Shown here in pieces: positions 1 through 11,010 of a stretch of DNA of 64,000 bases. Position 1 is the stretch's first letter; each line of letters starts with the position of its first letter. Source of the DNA: Maylandia zebra (lineage: Eukaryota; Chordata; Actinopteri; Cichliformes; Cichlidae). The notes below the pieces were generated by a model that ran no database searches, was not told the origin of the DNA, and was given only the letters and a program-made list of their open reading frames with translations. The position numbers and the translations under genes are program-made. The stretch covers positions 15,789,123 to 15,853,122 of the forward strand of contig NC_135172.1 of NCBI RefSeq assembly GCF_041146795.1, given 5' to 3'.

Positions 1-153
1 ACACCAGCATACAAGAATAATTTAAAAAAAAATTGCCACCTAGTGAAAAAACATATACTCATACCACATCAATCCAAATGCCAGTAGGAGTGCTTGTGAT
101 TGCATGCTTAGTGAAATACAGACATTTAAAAAGTATTCCCATTTTGTCAACAG

Positions 154-1320
154 GCTGTACCCCTCAATTCCACGTCTGGAACGAGTGGCTAAAGAAACTG
201 TAAAAATCAGTGAAATCACAATCCCAAAGGGCATGCTTGTTATGGTTCCAGTCTACGCTCTGCACCGTGACCCGGAGCTGTGGCCAGAGCCAGAGGAGTT
301 CAAACCTGACAGGTAGTTAGCAAATTAGCAAGTTAGCAATTTATCTTATCGTTCTGAAGATAAATAGCAACAATTCTGCAAAGCTACTTATCATTTACTT
401 AAGTCATGCCAACAAGGAATTTCCAAGTACAGCCTTTCTCACTACTGGGGATTCTGAGGGATGTTGAGGGTTGTTTACTCATGCAGTCATTCACTGCCAA
501 GATTAACCCTGTAAAACTTAAAACAACTAAATAATCCATAGAAAGTTACGTTTCAAACAATTCAGTTTTTATTGAACCTTCTAAACTAATGTATTAATTC
601 ATAAATAACAGTTTGCACATTTGTTCCATAGTTTAATATCATTTTTGCTACATCTGGCATTTTTATGCAATTTCTTTCTCACAGTAGGCCTGTGTCAGGT
701 TACTGAGGAAAAAAGAAATCACACACAAAAACATGATATGCTTGGCATTACAACATTAAGCATATTTTCTTTTGTAAATATCTTTGTATTATATTTTAAA
801 GGACATGTTATTAGGGCAGCATTTAAACACTTCTGTTATATGATTCTATTAATCAATTTAAAGCAGTCATAGCAGGCAGAAAAAATCATATAAATTGTGG
901 GTATTTGACATATTTTTTCAATTTGTTTTACAGATTTAGTAAAGAAAACAAGCAGAACATCAACCCGTATACTTACCTTCCATTTGGGGCTGGGCCAAGG
1001 AGCTGCATGGGGACGCGATTTGCTCTGATGATGGTTAAACTGGCCATGGTGGAAGTTTTGCAGAACTTCAGCTTCTCAGTCTGCAAAGAAACAGAGGTGA
1101 CTGTGTGTAAATTGCAAACTTAGCTTGACATAATTTCCTTCGTGCAATAAGAAAACAACATTTGCTGTCAAAAACTGATGTTTCTGATTTAGTGAATTTG
1201 TTCGGTCCTCAGATCCCCTTAGAGATGGATGTTGCAGGCTTTGTCTCTCCGGTTCGACCAATCAAACTAAAGCTGAAGATGCGTTCCATCAGCTCAGCAA
1301 ATGTGGATCCATGTAACTAG
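154..1320 (+). pseudogene. CYP3A-type cytochrome P450, 3'-end fragment (three exons)
   Basis: Three exons at 154-312, 934-1096 and 1213-1320 (stop TAG) join in phase with GT-AG introns. They encode the P450 C-terminal part: RLERVAK, the PERF-like stretch ending FKPDR, the haem-binding loop [10 protein letters not shown] with the cysteine ligand, and a 35-residue tail. The middle exon is 163 bp, the same as the corresponding exon of the neighbouring copy at 4260-4422. The first exon has only 159 of the 227 bases expected. The missing 68 bases encode the K-helix part with the glutamate of ExxR, and nothing like them is present in 1-153. An AG at 152-153 could serve as a cryptic acceptor. I read this as a partial duplicate and not a working enzyme. 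Earlier exons beyond the left edge cannot be excluded, but they would not supply the missing part of this exon. Confidence 0.8.
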
Positions 1321-1639
1321 AAAGCGCTCAGAGATTAAAATGCAAGAAAAACTCTGGGTATGAAAATACCAATTTAATATATTTTATTAATGATCATCTA
1401 CTCATTTCTTGTCAGTTGGTTAGCATTTAAAAAAGCAGTGAATAATCACTAATCACTGACATGTCACATCATTAAGAAGTAATGACACAGAGTGCCTCAC
1501 TAACATACAGAAAAAGGTGGAAGATTTACATAAATATTTGGAAAGAGACAACTTTTTAAAATAATTTTGTTTCTGTACATTACCATGATACATTTTAAAC
1601 GAAACAACTGAGATGCAGTTGAAGGGCAGACTTTCACCT
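1321..1639. other. intergenic, AT-rich, no gene seen
   Basis: Sequence downstream of the P450 fragment. A possible ATTAAA-type polyadenylation signal lies about 15 bases after the stop. No other feature is recognised. Confidence 0.4.
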
Positions 1640-2345
1640 TTAATTCAGTGGGTTGAACAAAAAGATTGTGTAAAAGTGTGAGGAACTAAAGTATACTTTA
1701 ACACAATCCAATCATGTCAGGAGCTCAAAAGTAATTGGACTAATTAAATAAGTGAAAATACAATGTTCATTTCTAATACTTGGTTGAAAACTCTTTGCTG
1801 GTAATGACAGCCTGAAGTCTTGAACTCTGATGCTGGGTTTCCTCTTTTTTAATGCACCACCAGGCCTTTACTGCAGCGGCTTTCGGCTGCTGTTTATTTG
1901 GTAGACTTGGATATCTCCCTGGAGAGTGTTGTTCACTTGCTGGTTGTTTTCAAGGGGTTTCTCTAGGAAATGATTCTGCGATTATCCACCACTGTTGGCT
2001 TCCGTTGATGTCCAGGTCTTTTGGTATTGCTGAGTTCATCAGTGCTTCCTTTGTTTCTCAGGATGTACCAAAGTGCAGATTTTGCCATTTCCAATATTGT
2101 AGGATTTGTCAGCTTCACAGCTTAAGGATGGCTTGTTTCACTTGCACGGAGAGCTCCTTTGACCTCATGTTGTCTCTTCACAGCAAAATCTTCCAAATGC
2201 AAGCAACACACCTCAAATCAACTCCAGACCTTTTATTTGTTTGATTGATAATGACACCACGAAGGAATTGCCCACACCTGCTCATTAAATAGCCTTTGAG
2301 TCAATTGTCCAAAACAAACAAAATCACAGATCTATAATGAAAGGG
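1640..2345 (-). mobile_element. Tc1/mariner-like element, internally deleted relic
   Basis: Read on the minus strand, the sequence from about 2200 starts with a Tc1-type transposase N-terminus (MRSKELSMQVKQA) followed by broken blocks. It ends near 1720 with a tail typical of the sequence after a Tc1 transposase stop. The open frame seen on the plus strand at 1852-2244 is a shadow of this relic. The catalytic domain is mostly missing and there are several stops, so the copy is dead. The ends were estimated from similarity only; no clean terminal inverted repeats were found. Confidence 0.65.
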
Positions 2346-3237
2346 TCATGGATGAAGGCTTAATTTAAAGGCTTTAATATTACACATGTTAAATTACTCT
2401 TTCATTGGAAAAGTGATACATAAACATATTTGGGAGACAGCATCTCTTAACTGTGAGAGCTCTAAAAAAAAGCCGAGAGAGTGGGAGGAAGAGAGTGGGT
2501 GTGGATGCTGCTTATCTTCCTGGAGGAGCATTTTTCATTTGTTTTATTCTTATTAACCCTGCTGTTCATTAATAAACTATTCTTGCAACAGACACAGCTC
2601 ATCCTCCGTGGTTTTCTTTGAGTGCATTTTCCTAAGTCAACTAAACACAAGCTGATTGAGAGGCTCAGGCTTTACAGCCCAAAGCTTTTGACACAACTCA
2701 AACAGATGACCAGAAGACACAAAGACACTTTTCCAGTGAATGAACACCCTTTTCTATTTAAATTCAAAAACTCAGGTATCTGAGCCAAAAGCCAAAATGA
2801 CTGTAACGTGATTACATGTAGACATGATCCACGAAATGAAGCTTATGCGTAAATTCAATAAGGAAGCTCTGTAATCAGCCATCTGGCTGTTTCCTGGGTG
2901 TTAGTCTGCTTTTCTGTTCTCTGCAGCTCTGTGACTTTCCCACGCTGTCAATCTCAGTAGCGTTATCATTACTCTGGTCCAATTCTGTCATGATGGGTGC
3001 TTGGAGTCCAATTGGCAAATACATTAATTCCCTAATCTCCATAAATCATGTTCAAATCCTCCAAGTTGATCTCTCCTTATTGAGCTGCAACAAAAAAGTG
3101 GTGGCGCTCCGAGAGGATATGAAAACAAAACACCCGAGAAGTGATGTGACGTTTGTAATCAGCTCTTTGGAGAATTAAAGGTTATAATGTAACATAATAC
3201 TGTAAAGCTTTGTGGTCTAATCATGGTGTATTTTAGT
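2346..3237. other. intergenic, nothing recognised
   Basis: No open frame with recognisable coding content and no clear repeat family. One short AT-rich stretch and ordinary unique-looking sequence. Confidence 0.4.
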
Positions 3238-3492
3238 TACCGGCCCCGGCTCGGACAATCTTGGTCGTTGTGTCCTTGGGCAAGACACTTCACCCGTTGC
3301 CTACTGGCTGGTGGTGGTCAGTGTTCGGCAGCCTCGCCTCTGTCAGTGCGCCCCAGGGCGGCTGTGGCTACAATGTAGCTTGCCATCACCAGTGTGTGAA
3401 TGCGTGTGTGAATGGGTGGATGACTGGATGTGTAAAGTGCTTTGGGGTCCTTAGGGACTAGTAAAGCGCTATATAAATACAGGCCATTTACC
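3238..3492 (+). repeat. dispersed short repeat (SINE/MITE-like)
   Basis: The block starts near a phrase resembling 'gtccttgggcaagacacttc' and ends with 'taaagcgctatataaatac' followed by a 'ggccattta' tail. I recognise this arrangement as a very common short interspersed repeat of teleost genomes. The class (SINE or non-autonomous DNA element) cannot be settled from one copy. The short open frame across it is not a gene. Confidence 0.6.
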
Positions 3493-3595
3493 AGAGAAAT
3501 ATGATTGTGCCCTTTTCAGATTTTATAGATTTCAGCTATTTCCAGGATCCCGTAACCTCTTATCTTGTTCATATACGACTTTGCATTTCCTCCTC

Positions 3596-3787
3596 TCACC
3601 CCAAACTGATCTAGCTAATGGCAGCCCTCCATGAGCTTGGAGGTTTCCACTTGTTAAAACGAAGTTTTTCTGTCCCACTGTCACCAAGTGCTTGCTTGTC
3701 TGATTATTGGGATTTTCCCCTGATTGTTGTTGTAATTTGGTGATATATAACTAAAACTGAATTGAATTGAAGTGAATTGAATTGATA
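3596..3787 (+). repeat. LINE 3' tail
   Basis: The block contains 'cactgtcaccaagtgcttg', then a 'gatatataactaaaact' segment, and ends in tandem 'gaattgaattgaa' units. The same order recurs at about 43680-44012, where it is better preserved. It is typical of the 3' end of fish non-LTR retrotransposons that terminate in short tandem repeats. Confidence 0.6.
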
Positions 3788-4103
3788 CATGCTTTAGACA
3801 AAAATAGAAATTGTTGATTATTCTTTACAATACGTTGTCATAAACTCTTTGCCCATACTAAACAATGACCGTCCACAAGGGCCAAATGCCTGACTGCTAC
3901 GTTTTTGTCTTTACTGGATCTATGTTAACGCTTTAAAGCCTAAACCATGAAATAATTGCCAGAAAATTCAAAAAAGAAATTAAATAGAGTGTTTAGTGCA
4001 CCTGCAGACAAAATAAGGTAGTACAAAAACTGACATGGTGTTTATGTACACAAGAAACATCAAGATTAAAATGAAGAAAAGTCCTCTTCTTAGACGAGGA
4101 GGG

Positions 4104-4427
4104 TTAAGAACGTGGCACCAGCTTCAGTTTGATTGGTCGTTTTGGTTGTAGCAGACCCTGGATGTCCAGTTCAATGGGGATCTGCAGAGAAGTGGCATGT
4201 AGAATAAATAACAATAACACACAAAACTAACAGTTAGAGAAGATGATCTGGGCTCTCACCTCGGTCTCCTTACACACAGAGAAGCTGTACCTCTGGAGGA
4301 TCTCCACTATTGCAAGTTTCATCACAACCAGAGCAAATCGCATCCCAATGCAGTTCCTCGGGCCTGCTCCAAAAGGCATGTAGCTGTACGGATCAATTGT
4401 CTCCTTGTTTTCCTTGCTGAACCTGAG

Positions 4428-4498
<71 letters not shown>

Positions 4499-7400
4499 TA
4501 TTAACAACAGAAACTGGGATATATCCCACAGAGCTTCATTCTGCTTTGTCACATCAGACACCTTTCCGTACCTCTCAGGTTTGAATTTCTCTGGTTCAGG
4601 CCAAATCTCGGGGTCCCGGTGCATCGGCCAGGTGGGTACCATGACAACCATACCTTTTGGAATCACAAAGCCATTTATCTCCACACTGGCCTTGGCCACA
4701 CGCTCCAAACGTGAAGCAATGGGGAACAATCGGAGAGACTCATTGATGACACAGTCGAGATACTCCATCTGCATTAGTTCCTGGTACTGGATGGGAGCCT
4801 GAACACAAGCACATAAACATGACTGATGATAGAGACATAGTAAGAAGCTGAACCCTGTGCTGATTTTATATATGAGTACAATATATAAAATAATATAATC
4901 ACCATAACACAATATTATTATAACACATTATATCTACTGTATGATTTACTTTAGTTTAGTTATGCTAGAAAGAAATATATTGTCTTATATTAAGAATTCT
5001 GTGTGGTTACCTTGTTAGGGAAGGTTGCATCCACCTCCTCCTGCAGCTTTTTCATCACCTGAGGGTTTGTTGCCAAATTGTAAGACAAGAAAGTGAGAGA
5101 GCTGCTGGTCGTTTCGTAGCCAGCAAAGAGGAAAGTCATCGCTTGGGAAAGGATCTCATGATCTGTCAGACCTGAGGAGGTAGGAGGGATATACACGTTA
5201 GAACAGCTTTAAGCTGGTTTTTCCATGTGTGGAGACGTGTGTCCGTGTATCACCTTTATCCTGTTTGGAATCATTATTTTGCTGAGAGTCGATCATTAGC
5301 TGGAGGAAGTCCACTCGAGTCTGGAAGTCAACAAACACAGTCTGAGAACAGCTGTGATTTTATGTCAGAACAGGTTATTGGTACAAACACAAACTCACAG
5401 CTGTACCTTTTGTTTGCTGGTCTCTCGATCAATCTTGATCTTCTGTAGTGCAGCGTAAAAGAAGTCTGTCACAGATGCAGGGAAAAAGGAAAACTCCAAT
5501 TTTTCCAATATGGGAATCATGAAGGGAAAGAAGGCTGAAATTAAACAAACAAGAGGACATTTATTAATGGAAGATGAAGGACAGCAGCTGCATTGATGGA
5601 CATGTTGTAGTGGTGCCCAGTTTGATCCCAGGAGGAGACACAAATCCTTTAGACTGCACCAGGAAAAAATCTGCCAAAACAAACACGCAGAGCTACAAGC
5701 CAAGGTAAACACTTGTTGAATAACGGGAGCAGTCAAAAGGAGCTTCATGTATCAAAATGAATATATTACCAATAGTGAGGACGATGGGGCTGAAAAGGTC
5801 AAATTTCAGCATCTTTTTGATGTTCGTGACAAAAGGATCTGAGGGGTTGTTGAGAGAGTCGATGTCCACACTGAAGGCGGTGCTGGTTACCACATCCATA
5901 CTGTGGGTCCGAAAAACCTGCAAAACCACACAAACACATCAAACATGACCTTTATTATTGCAGACTTAGAAGAGATGAATCTGCGTTTTTTCTGATGTAT
6001 TTAAATGAAAACGGTATGAGAGTTCTCACTCTTTCAGCTCTAGAGGTTCATCTTTATCTGCTTTCTTTTTCATGCTGCTGATCAGGACGGCTGAATGCTG
6101 CTTCATGATGTCAAACATCTGAGGCACAAACAGACAAAAAACAACAACGTCAAAAATGTTGAAACCGGATGCAATTACAACAGCACAGAGTATATATTGG
6201 GACTTCCAGGTTATACTCGGCACAGATGTTCCTGTACACTATGCCGGCCACTTGGTTATGGCGTTCCATGAATGCCCTGCCTGCTAGCATCTTGCACCCT
6301 GCCATCATGAGCTGGACTGTCTGAGGGGCATCTTTACACAGCCTGCACCTGGGGCCTTGTCTGATGTGATAGACCCCAGCCTCTATGGATCTTGTGCTCA
6401 GAGCTTGTTCCTCTGCTGCCATGATTAGTGCCTCTGTGCTGTCTTTCAGTCCAGCTTTGTCCAGCCACTGGTAGGACTTCTATCTGCCGATGGTACATAC
6501 CATGCAGGAGCCTGTCCTTCCATGATGGTTCCTCGTCTTACTCCTCTTTCCCAGGTTTCTGCTCCCTGAGGTATTCACTGATGCTTCAGTAGGGGCCATC
6601 TTCCTGATGTATTCATGGCTGTTCATTGTCTCATCCTGGACTGCCTCCTTCCTTCTGCTTAGCGTACAGCCTCAGGTTGCCCGACTTGGGGTGAGTCATA
6701 GGCCTTCTTGTAATCAATCCAGGCAGTGCACAGGTTGGTCAGCCTAGTTTTGCATGATTCTTGATGAAGAAGGTGCCTAAGAAGCACAACAAGCTGCCCA
6801 TACCTGAGGCCTTGCAAACTGCCAATTAAAGACTCATAGCCTTGGCTAGTGCCTTGAAGAGGTATACCAGAGATAGAAGGCAGGAGAATAAATCAGCTGT
6901 AATCCCCTGAGCCATTCAAGGTGTTCTCTCAGTGGCAAGGGAACAATATGAGAACAGCCCCACCAAGGCTGGGGATGGAGCAATACTGGAAGAGCATAAA
7001 GTACTTTCAATCTACAGAGATCTACAGAGATATGCAGACTATACAGTATATTTATGTTACTTAATTTTTATCCACCACACGAGGGAGTATTATTGCCAGC
7101 ATTATGTTATGCTTGGATAATGACAATAAAGAAACTTGAATCTTGATGCTATGTTTACCTTTTTAAGTGAATGCTTTTTGCTTCTTTTGTTTTTCAGCAT
7201 GCAAAAAAAAAAAAAAAAAAGCCAGAGGAGGCAGAGAGTGGGAGAGGGATGTACCTCTTTCAATCTCCCAGAGGTGAAGGAGGGAGAAAGGACGCTGCGG
7301 ATCCTCCTCCACTGATCATCCTCTGCAACTGTCACAGCATCGTACAGCGGCCCATTCAGACGGAAATTCTGTAATAACATTCAAAGCAGCTGGTGATGAG

Positions 7401-8497
7401 GACAGAAGGTCAGATTTTTTTTAAAAAGAGACTGATTGAGTCGTATAATGTCCTTACTAACCCTGCGGTTTGTGAAGAAAGAGTAACACTCCTTTATCAG
7501 GATAGTTTTTATCATAGCAGGATCAGTGATACACAACACGGGCTGACGGCCATCAAAAATGCTGCGTACCACGACAGTAGAAGAAACAAGAAATAAAACA
7601 ACTGAACATGCGAACAAGTGAAAGTAATACATTTTTCACTTTCACTTTCACACAGGTCTGCATGATTATTATTTACATCCATAGAAAAGCAGTCATGTAC
7701 TGTAGACAACATAACTTACCCCCACATTTTCCCATATTTCTTATGACACTCTTCATCAAAGTTAAAAAATCCCTGGAAATAAGAACGAGATATACGGATG
7801 ATTAATGAAACTTACCAAAAACACAGGTCACGTTTAACAAAGTAGAGACATTACAGGCATAACTGCATCAGTGACGTTAACTTCTAATGATACTGAAGTA
7901 ACGTTGTGAGGTTTTCTACTTCCTGAGTTAACTAGTTAATCCAGATGTCTCAGTGGCTTTAATCAAAAGTCCGTCACAAGCTACTCAGATATTATTGCTT
8001 AAGAGTGCTTGTTGTTGTGTACAGCAGCCAGTTTGCATGTTTCATGCCATACAAATGTGTTTGACAACAGGTGCCTAACATTTAGAGGGGTCAGGGTGAA
8101 AGGGTCTTTCATAACCTGAAAATAACTGTACAAAACAACAGCTAAATAAAAAAAACTACACTATTCAAATATGATTGTAGTTGAAAAACCAATGAGCTAT
8201 TGGAAGACATTGTCCTCGGTGTATACAGTGTAGGCTGGTATCGTAACCCACCTTTCTATATGCCAACATGGTGCCAAAAAATGGGATAGGTGAGGGCCCA
8301 GGGACGCCTAATCTCTTAAATGTCCCATATGTCCAGCAGGAATACCTGGAACAGGTGTAAGACATTTAAAAAAGCAGCACAAATGGTACAAATACCTGAA
8401 CACATCCAGTAATCTTTAAAACTTACACAAACAGCAGCGTGACGAGGGCAGCCAGCAGGGTCCACGTCTCTGCGGACAAGAAGAAGAAGTACCCCAT
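4104..8497 (-). CDS. cyp3a: cytochrome P450 family 3 subfamily A (13 exons), frameshifted at exon 7 as read
   Basis: Exons 1 to 13 (minus strand): 8427-8497, 8252-8345, 7720-7772, 7462-7561, 7255-7368, 6030-6118, 5770-5917, 5407-5534, 5254-5320, 5011-5171, 4572-4798, 4260-4422 and 4104-4181. Lengths are 71, 94, 53, 100, 114, 89, 148, 128, 67, 161, 227, 163 and 78, matching vertebrate CYP3A genes except that exon 7 is usually 149. The intact product would be about 497 residues: N-terminal membrane anchor (1-25), proline-rich hinge, C-helix WRRIRS, I-helix AGYETT (305-310), ExxR (362-365) and haem loop [10 protein letters not shown] with Cys442. Family role: NADPH-dependent oxidation of steroids and xenobiotics in the ER membrane. 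As read, exon 6 ends two bases into a codon and exon 7 starts in phase 0, giving a stop after about 183 residues. This could be a real null allele or a single-base assembly error. The rest of the frame is clean. Confidence 0.93.
4429..4497. repeat. (AC)34 microsatellite beside the CYP3A exon 12 acceptor
   Basis: 69 bases of uninterrupted AC. On the gene strand this is a (TG) tract in intron 11, ending six bases before the first base of exon 12, with only 'ttctcag' between. It makes up almost half of the 149-bp intron and takes the place of a pyrimidine tract. Confidence 0.97.
6186..6768 (-). mobile_element. non-LTR retrotransposon fragment (reverse transcriptase and C-terminal region) in CYP3A intron 5
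   Basis: On the minus strand the sequence reads YKKAYDS (reverse-transcriptase motif A region) near 6700. It then gives blocks ending in [13 protein letters not shown], a CRLCKDAP zinc-finger-like segment and [19 protein letters not shown] up to 6186. I recognise this C-terminal block from abundant fish LINE-type polyproteins. Stops and frame jumps break it up and most of the polymerase is missing. It lies wholly within an intron of the P450 gene, in the same orientation. Confidence 0.75.
6815..6990 (+). mobile_element. second fragment of the same LINE family, opposite orientation
   Basis: The plus strand reads [12 protein letters not shown] and then EQYWKSI, which corresponds to a region upstream of the reverse transcriptase in the same fish LINE family. 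It adjoins the minus-strand fragment at 6186-6768 in inverted orientation. This indicates either an inversion during insertion (twin priming) or two separate insertions. Confidence 0.6.
7202..7220. repeat. poly(A) run in CYP3A intron 5
   Basis: A run of about 18 A just downstream, on the gene strand, of the exon 5 donor. It may be the tail of an old retroposon. Confidence 0.6.
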
Positions 8498-10330
8498 GTC
8501 TGCAACGTTCCTCTCTTCTCTCAGCGATTACACAAACCTATGTGACGAGAGGCTTTTGTCTCCTGCTGCACATACATGTTCTGTGAGTAAGGAAGGGGCG
8601 TTGGAGCCGATCCAATGGCAGGAGGAAGCATAAACAGAGACAGAGCTCGAGGAGCATTTACTGTGTATCAGTTAGTTTGATTAGCTCTGCCATGTGTAGT
8701 ACTGCAGTCTTCATCATTTGTTATTGTACAGCTTGGATTAAAAAAGAAAGAAACCAGCTTGGATTAGCATATAGGTTTTTCTTCTCCTACACAAGAACTG
8801 AATGTTTTTCACATCGTAGTTTCTTCAATAAGTGTATGATTCAAACACCAAACATCAAGTCATTCAGCACGCTATCAGTCAGACTGTTTTATGTATACAT
8901 GCTTAATTCCATACTGTGCTCACAGAAAAGCATGTCCAGACGTGCTCGGTGCTTTCTGTTGGTGGCAGAAAATGCTTTCACTGCTTCTTCCCAGTATGTG
9001 CTCACAGCACAGAAAGAGAAAAGAGGCTGAAGAGTTTTCTTATTCTTATTCGTACCAAGGGTAGGTGCACAGTTTTGCTAAACCAGTGACAAAGATACTT
9101 CTGAGCCCCTGAAACAAGAGCCATGAAGTGGTTACAGGAAGAGGGTGACAGATGAAGCAATTTTAAACAAAAAGCACTCCCAGAGCGCAAACCTCCACCA
9201 AGGCAGCTCACTCTCTAGACAGTATTTACTTTTCAAGGACAGTACTTTATTGTCTGTATATTCATTTTGTCTCATTTGTTCTTTTTAAAAGCACTTTAAG
9301 AAGGTTTTTTTTGTGTAGTTTAATAGCAGATAAGGCAAGGATGATAGATGTTTAGTTTGATTACACAAACATCATGTAGGTTGGACGAATAACAGCTATT
9401 GATTTGGTAATAACTTTATATGAATAGCTTAAGCTTTTTATATAGCTTGTTATATAATATTATACTTCAGTGTATTTCTAACTAGGAAGCTCTTTCAATA
9501 CTTTCTTTAAAGGCATATGTTGGACATTTTAGAGTCATCTTGAAATAAAGGCAAATGTAAATGTAAAAGTGAGGTCAGATATTATATATTTGGATGCGAA
9601 CTATAATGTGATATTTACAATCCCAATGTACCAGGATCACTTTCTAAAAGTTGCCAATACAAAGACAGGCAGAACAATTTTAAGCAGTTTTAAAGATTAA
9701 AAAAATATTTTATGAAAGTTTGACCTTTTGACCTTAAAGAAGAGGTCAGAGGTCCAAATGTGATATTTAGAATCCTCATATACTATTCCCTGTATACACC
9801 TATATGTTGCCAATACAAACAACTGCAGTAAGAAACATAGTTTTAAATAGTTCTATATAGCATTATTATCACTTTGATGAACACTGTACTGCCTGTGTAG
9901 CTTTATTAGGTTTTATACAGTAAAGTGATATTGTGATCGAATATGCTAAATTGCACTGCATTACATCAAAAGATTTGGTTTTATATTGAAGACGATCATA
10001 ACTTGTCCATTTAAAACAAAGTCTAAATCCCAAACTAGAGCCTTATGAATAAAATGGCTGAAATTTCTGAACATTTAACACAATATGCCTGTGAAAGTCC
10101 TTGAATTAAAGTACCTTGATTGTTTGATTTAACGTCAGCTATGATAGTGTACGGAGGCAAAATTAACAAATTACCCCCCCAACCCACTAGTGTTAAAAAA
10201 AATGCACCAAATTGGATATTATCTGAAAACCAATGCTTGGAATAACAAATCAAATCAAACGCAGTACCCAATGATGGTGTAACGTACAGGCTCTTTCATT
10301 TTCACCCCTTATAAATAGAACATGCTTGCG
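8498..10330. other. intergenic region upstream of CYP3A, with degenerate direct repeats
   Basis: No coding feature is recognised. The CYP3A promoter should lie just above 8497, but no convincing TATA box was identified. Around 9595-9850 two loosely similar units occur, each with a 'gtgatattta' phrase followed by 'ttgccaatacaaa', separated by a segment with repeated 'tgacctt' words. This looks like a decayed dispersed repeat. Confidence 0.4.
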
Positions 10331-11010
10331 TGAGCCTACATGTTGTGTAACAGGCGGTTTAAGATGAATTGTACTGAAAGAGTGCTTCCTTCCTTAAATA
10401 AAATCATGAAAACATGTAGTAGGCAAGTCCAGATCAATGCAATAATTGCATTGATTGCCTTGCAGAGCGTTGCTGACACGCTAACACAGATAAGTGCAAA
10501 CATGTGACTCCACGTTCGCATGAAGACAGGTGTAAAGGTGAACCAGGTGAAAAGGTACCTGGAGCTCCAACAGAGGGAAAGGTTACTGTTGGGGATGAGC
10601 AGTAATCAGTGTTTTTCCTGATGTTTGTAAAGTCTGCTCTGTCCTGTGTATTTTTTGCTGAATGTAAATAAAACGTTATCGTGTAACCCTTTCACACAGT
10701 CTTTATAGCTCAGACATTTTCAGTAACACAGTGTAAACACACTCCTTGTGAACATGAAGGAAACCCTTTTGCCACACATTCGGTCGTTGCGCAAACAGCT
10801 GGCAGAGTCACAGCTGATGCCATAAATGGACAGCATGAGCGCCGATCCTGAGTCAAGGTCAGAGTGTTAAGCTCTATTTAAAAATCACCTCTCAGACGCA
10901 CCCAATGACTTTAATACACAACTCTTCATCATATTTTATGTTTCAGAGTTCACAGTCTCTGGCTTGGAACTGAGTCACTTTGGCTCTTTTCATCTTTCCA
11001 TATCCCAGAC
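10331..11010 (-). pseudogene. partial tandem duplicate of the GPANK1 3' end
   Basis: This block matches the region 12884-13826 in order, with substitutions and indels. Shared marks are 'tgttgtgtaacaggc', 'ggtgtaaaggtgaaccaggt', 'agctccaacagagggaaagg', 'ccttttgccacacattc' and finally 10949-11010, which is collinear with 13765-13826 inside the last coding exon of GPANK1. The copy lacks the stop-codon part of that exon (13610-13764 in the parent) and everything upstream of it. It cannot encode a protein and is best read as the relic of a local duplication of the gene's 3' end and downstream flank. Confidence 0.75.

Noticed and set aside
1852-2244. 130-codon open frame on the plus strand
   Set aside because: It is the complement of a Tc1-like relic running on the minus strand; no protein-like features of its own.
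3261-3461. 66-codon frame rich in Cys and Val
   Set aside because: Falls entirely inside a dispersed short repeat.
4227-4912. Two frames reading through the AC repeat as valine/cysteine runs
   Set aside because: Each joins a true CYP3A exon to intron and microsatellite translation; splice signals define the real exons.
6028-6118. Restoring the CYP3A frame by a GAG|tgagaa donor for exon 6
   Set aside because: It would need a TG donor; the GT one base earlier gives the conserved 89-base exon, so the lost base is at exon 7.
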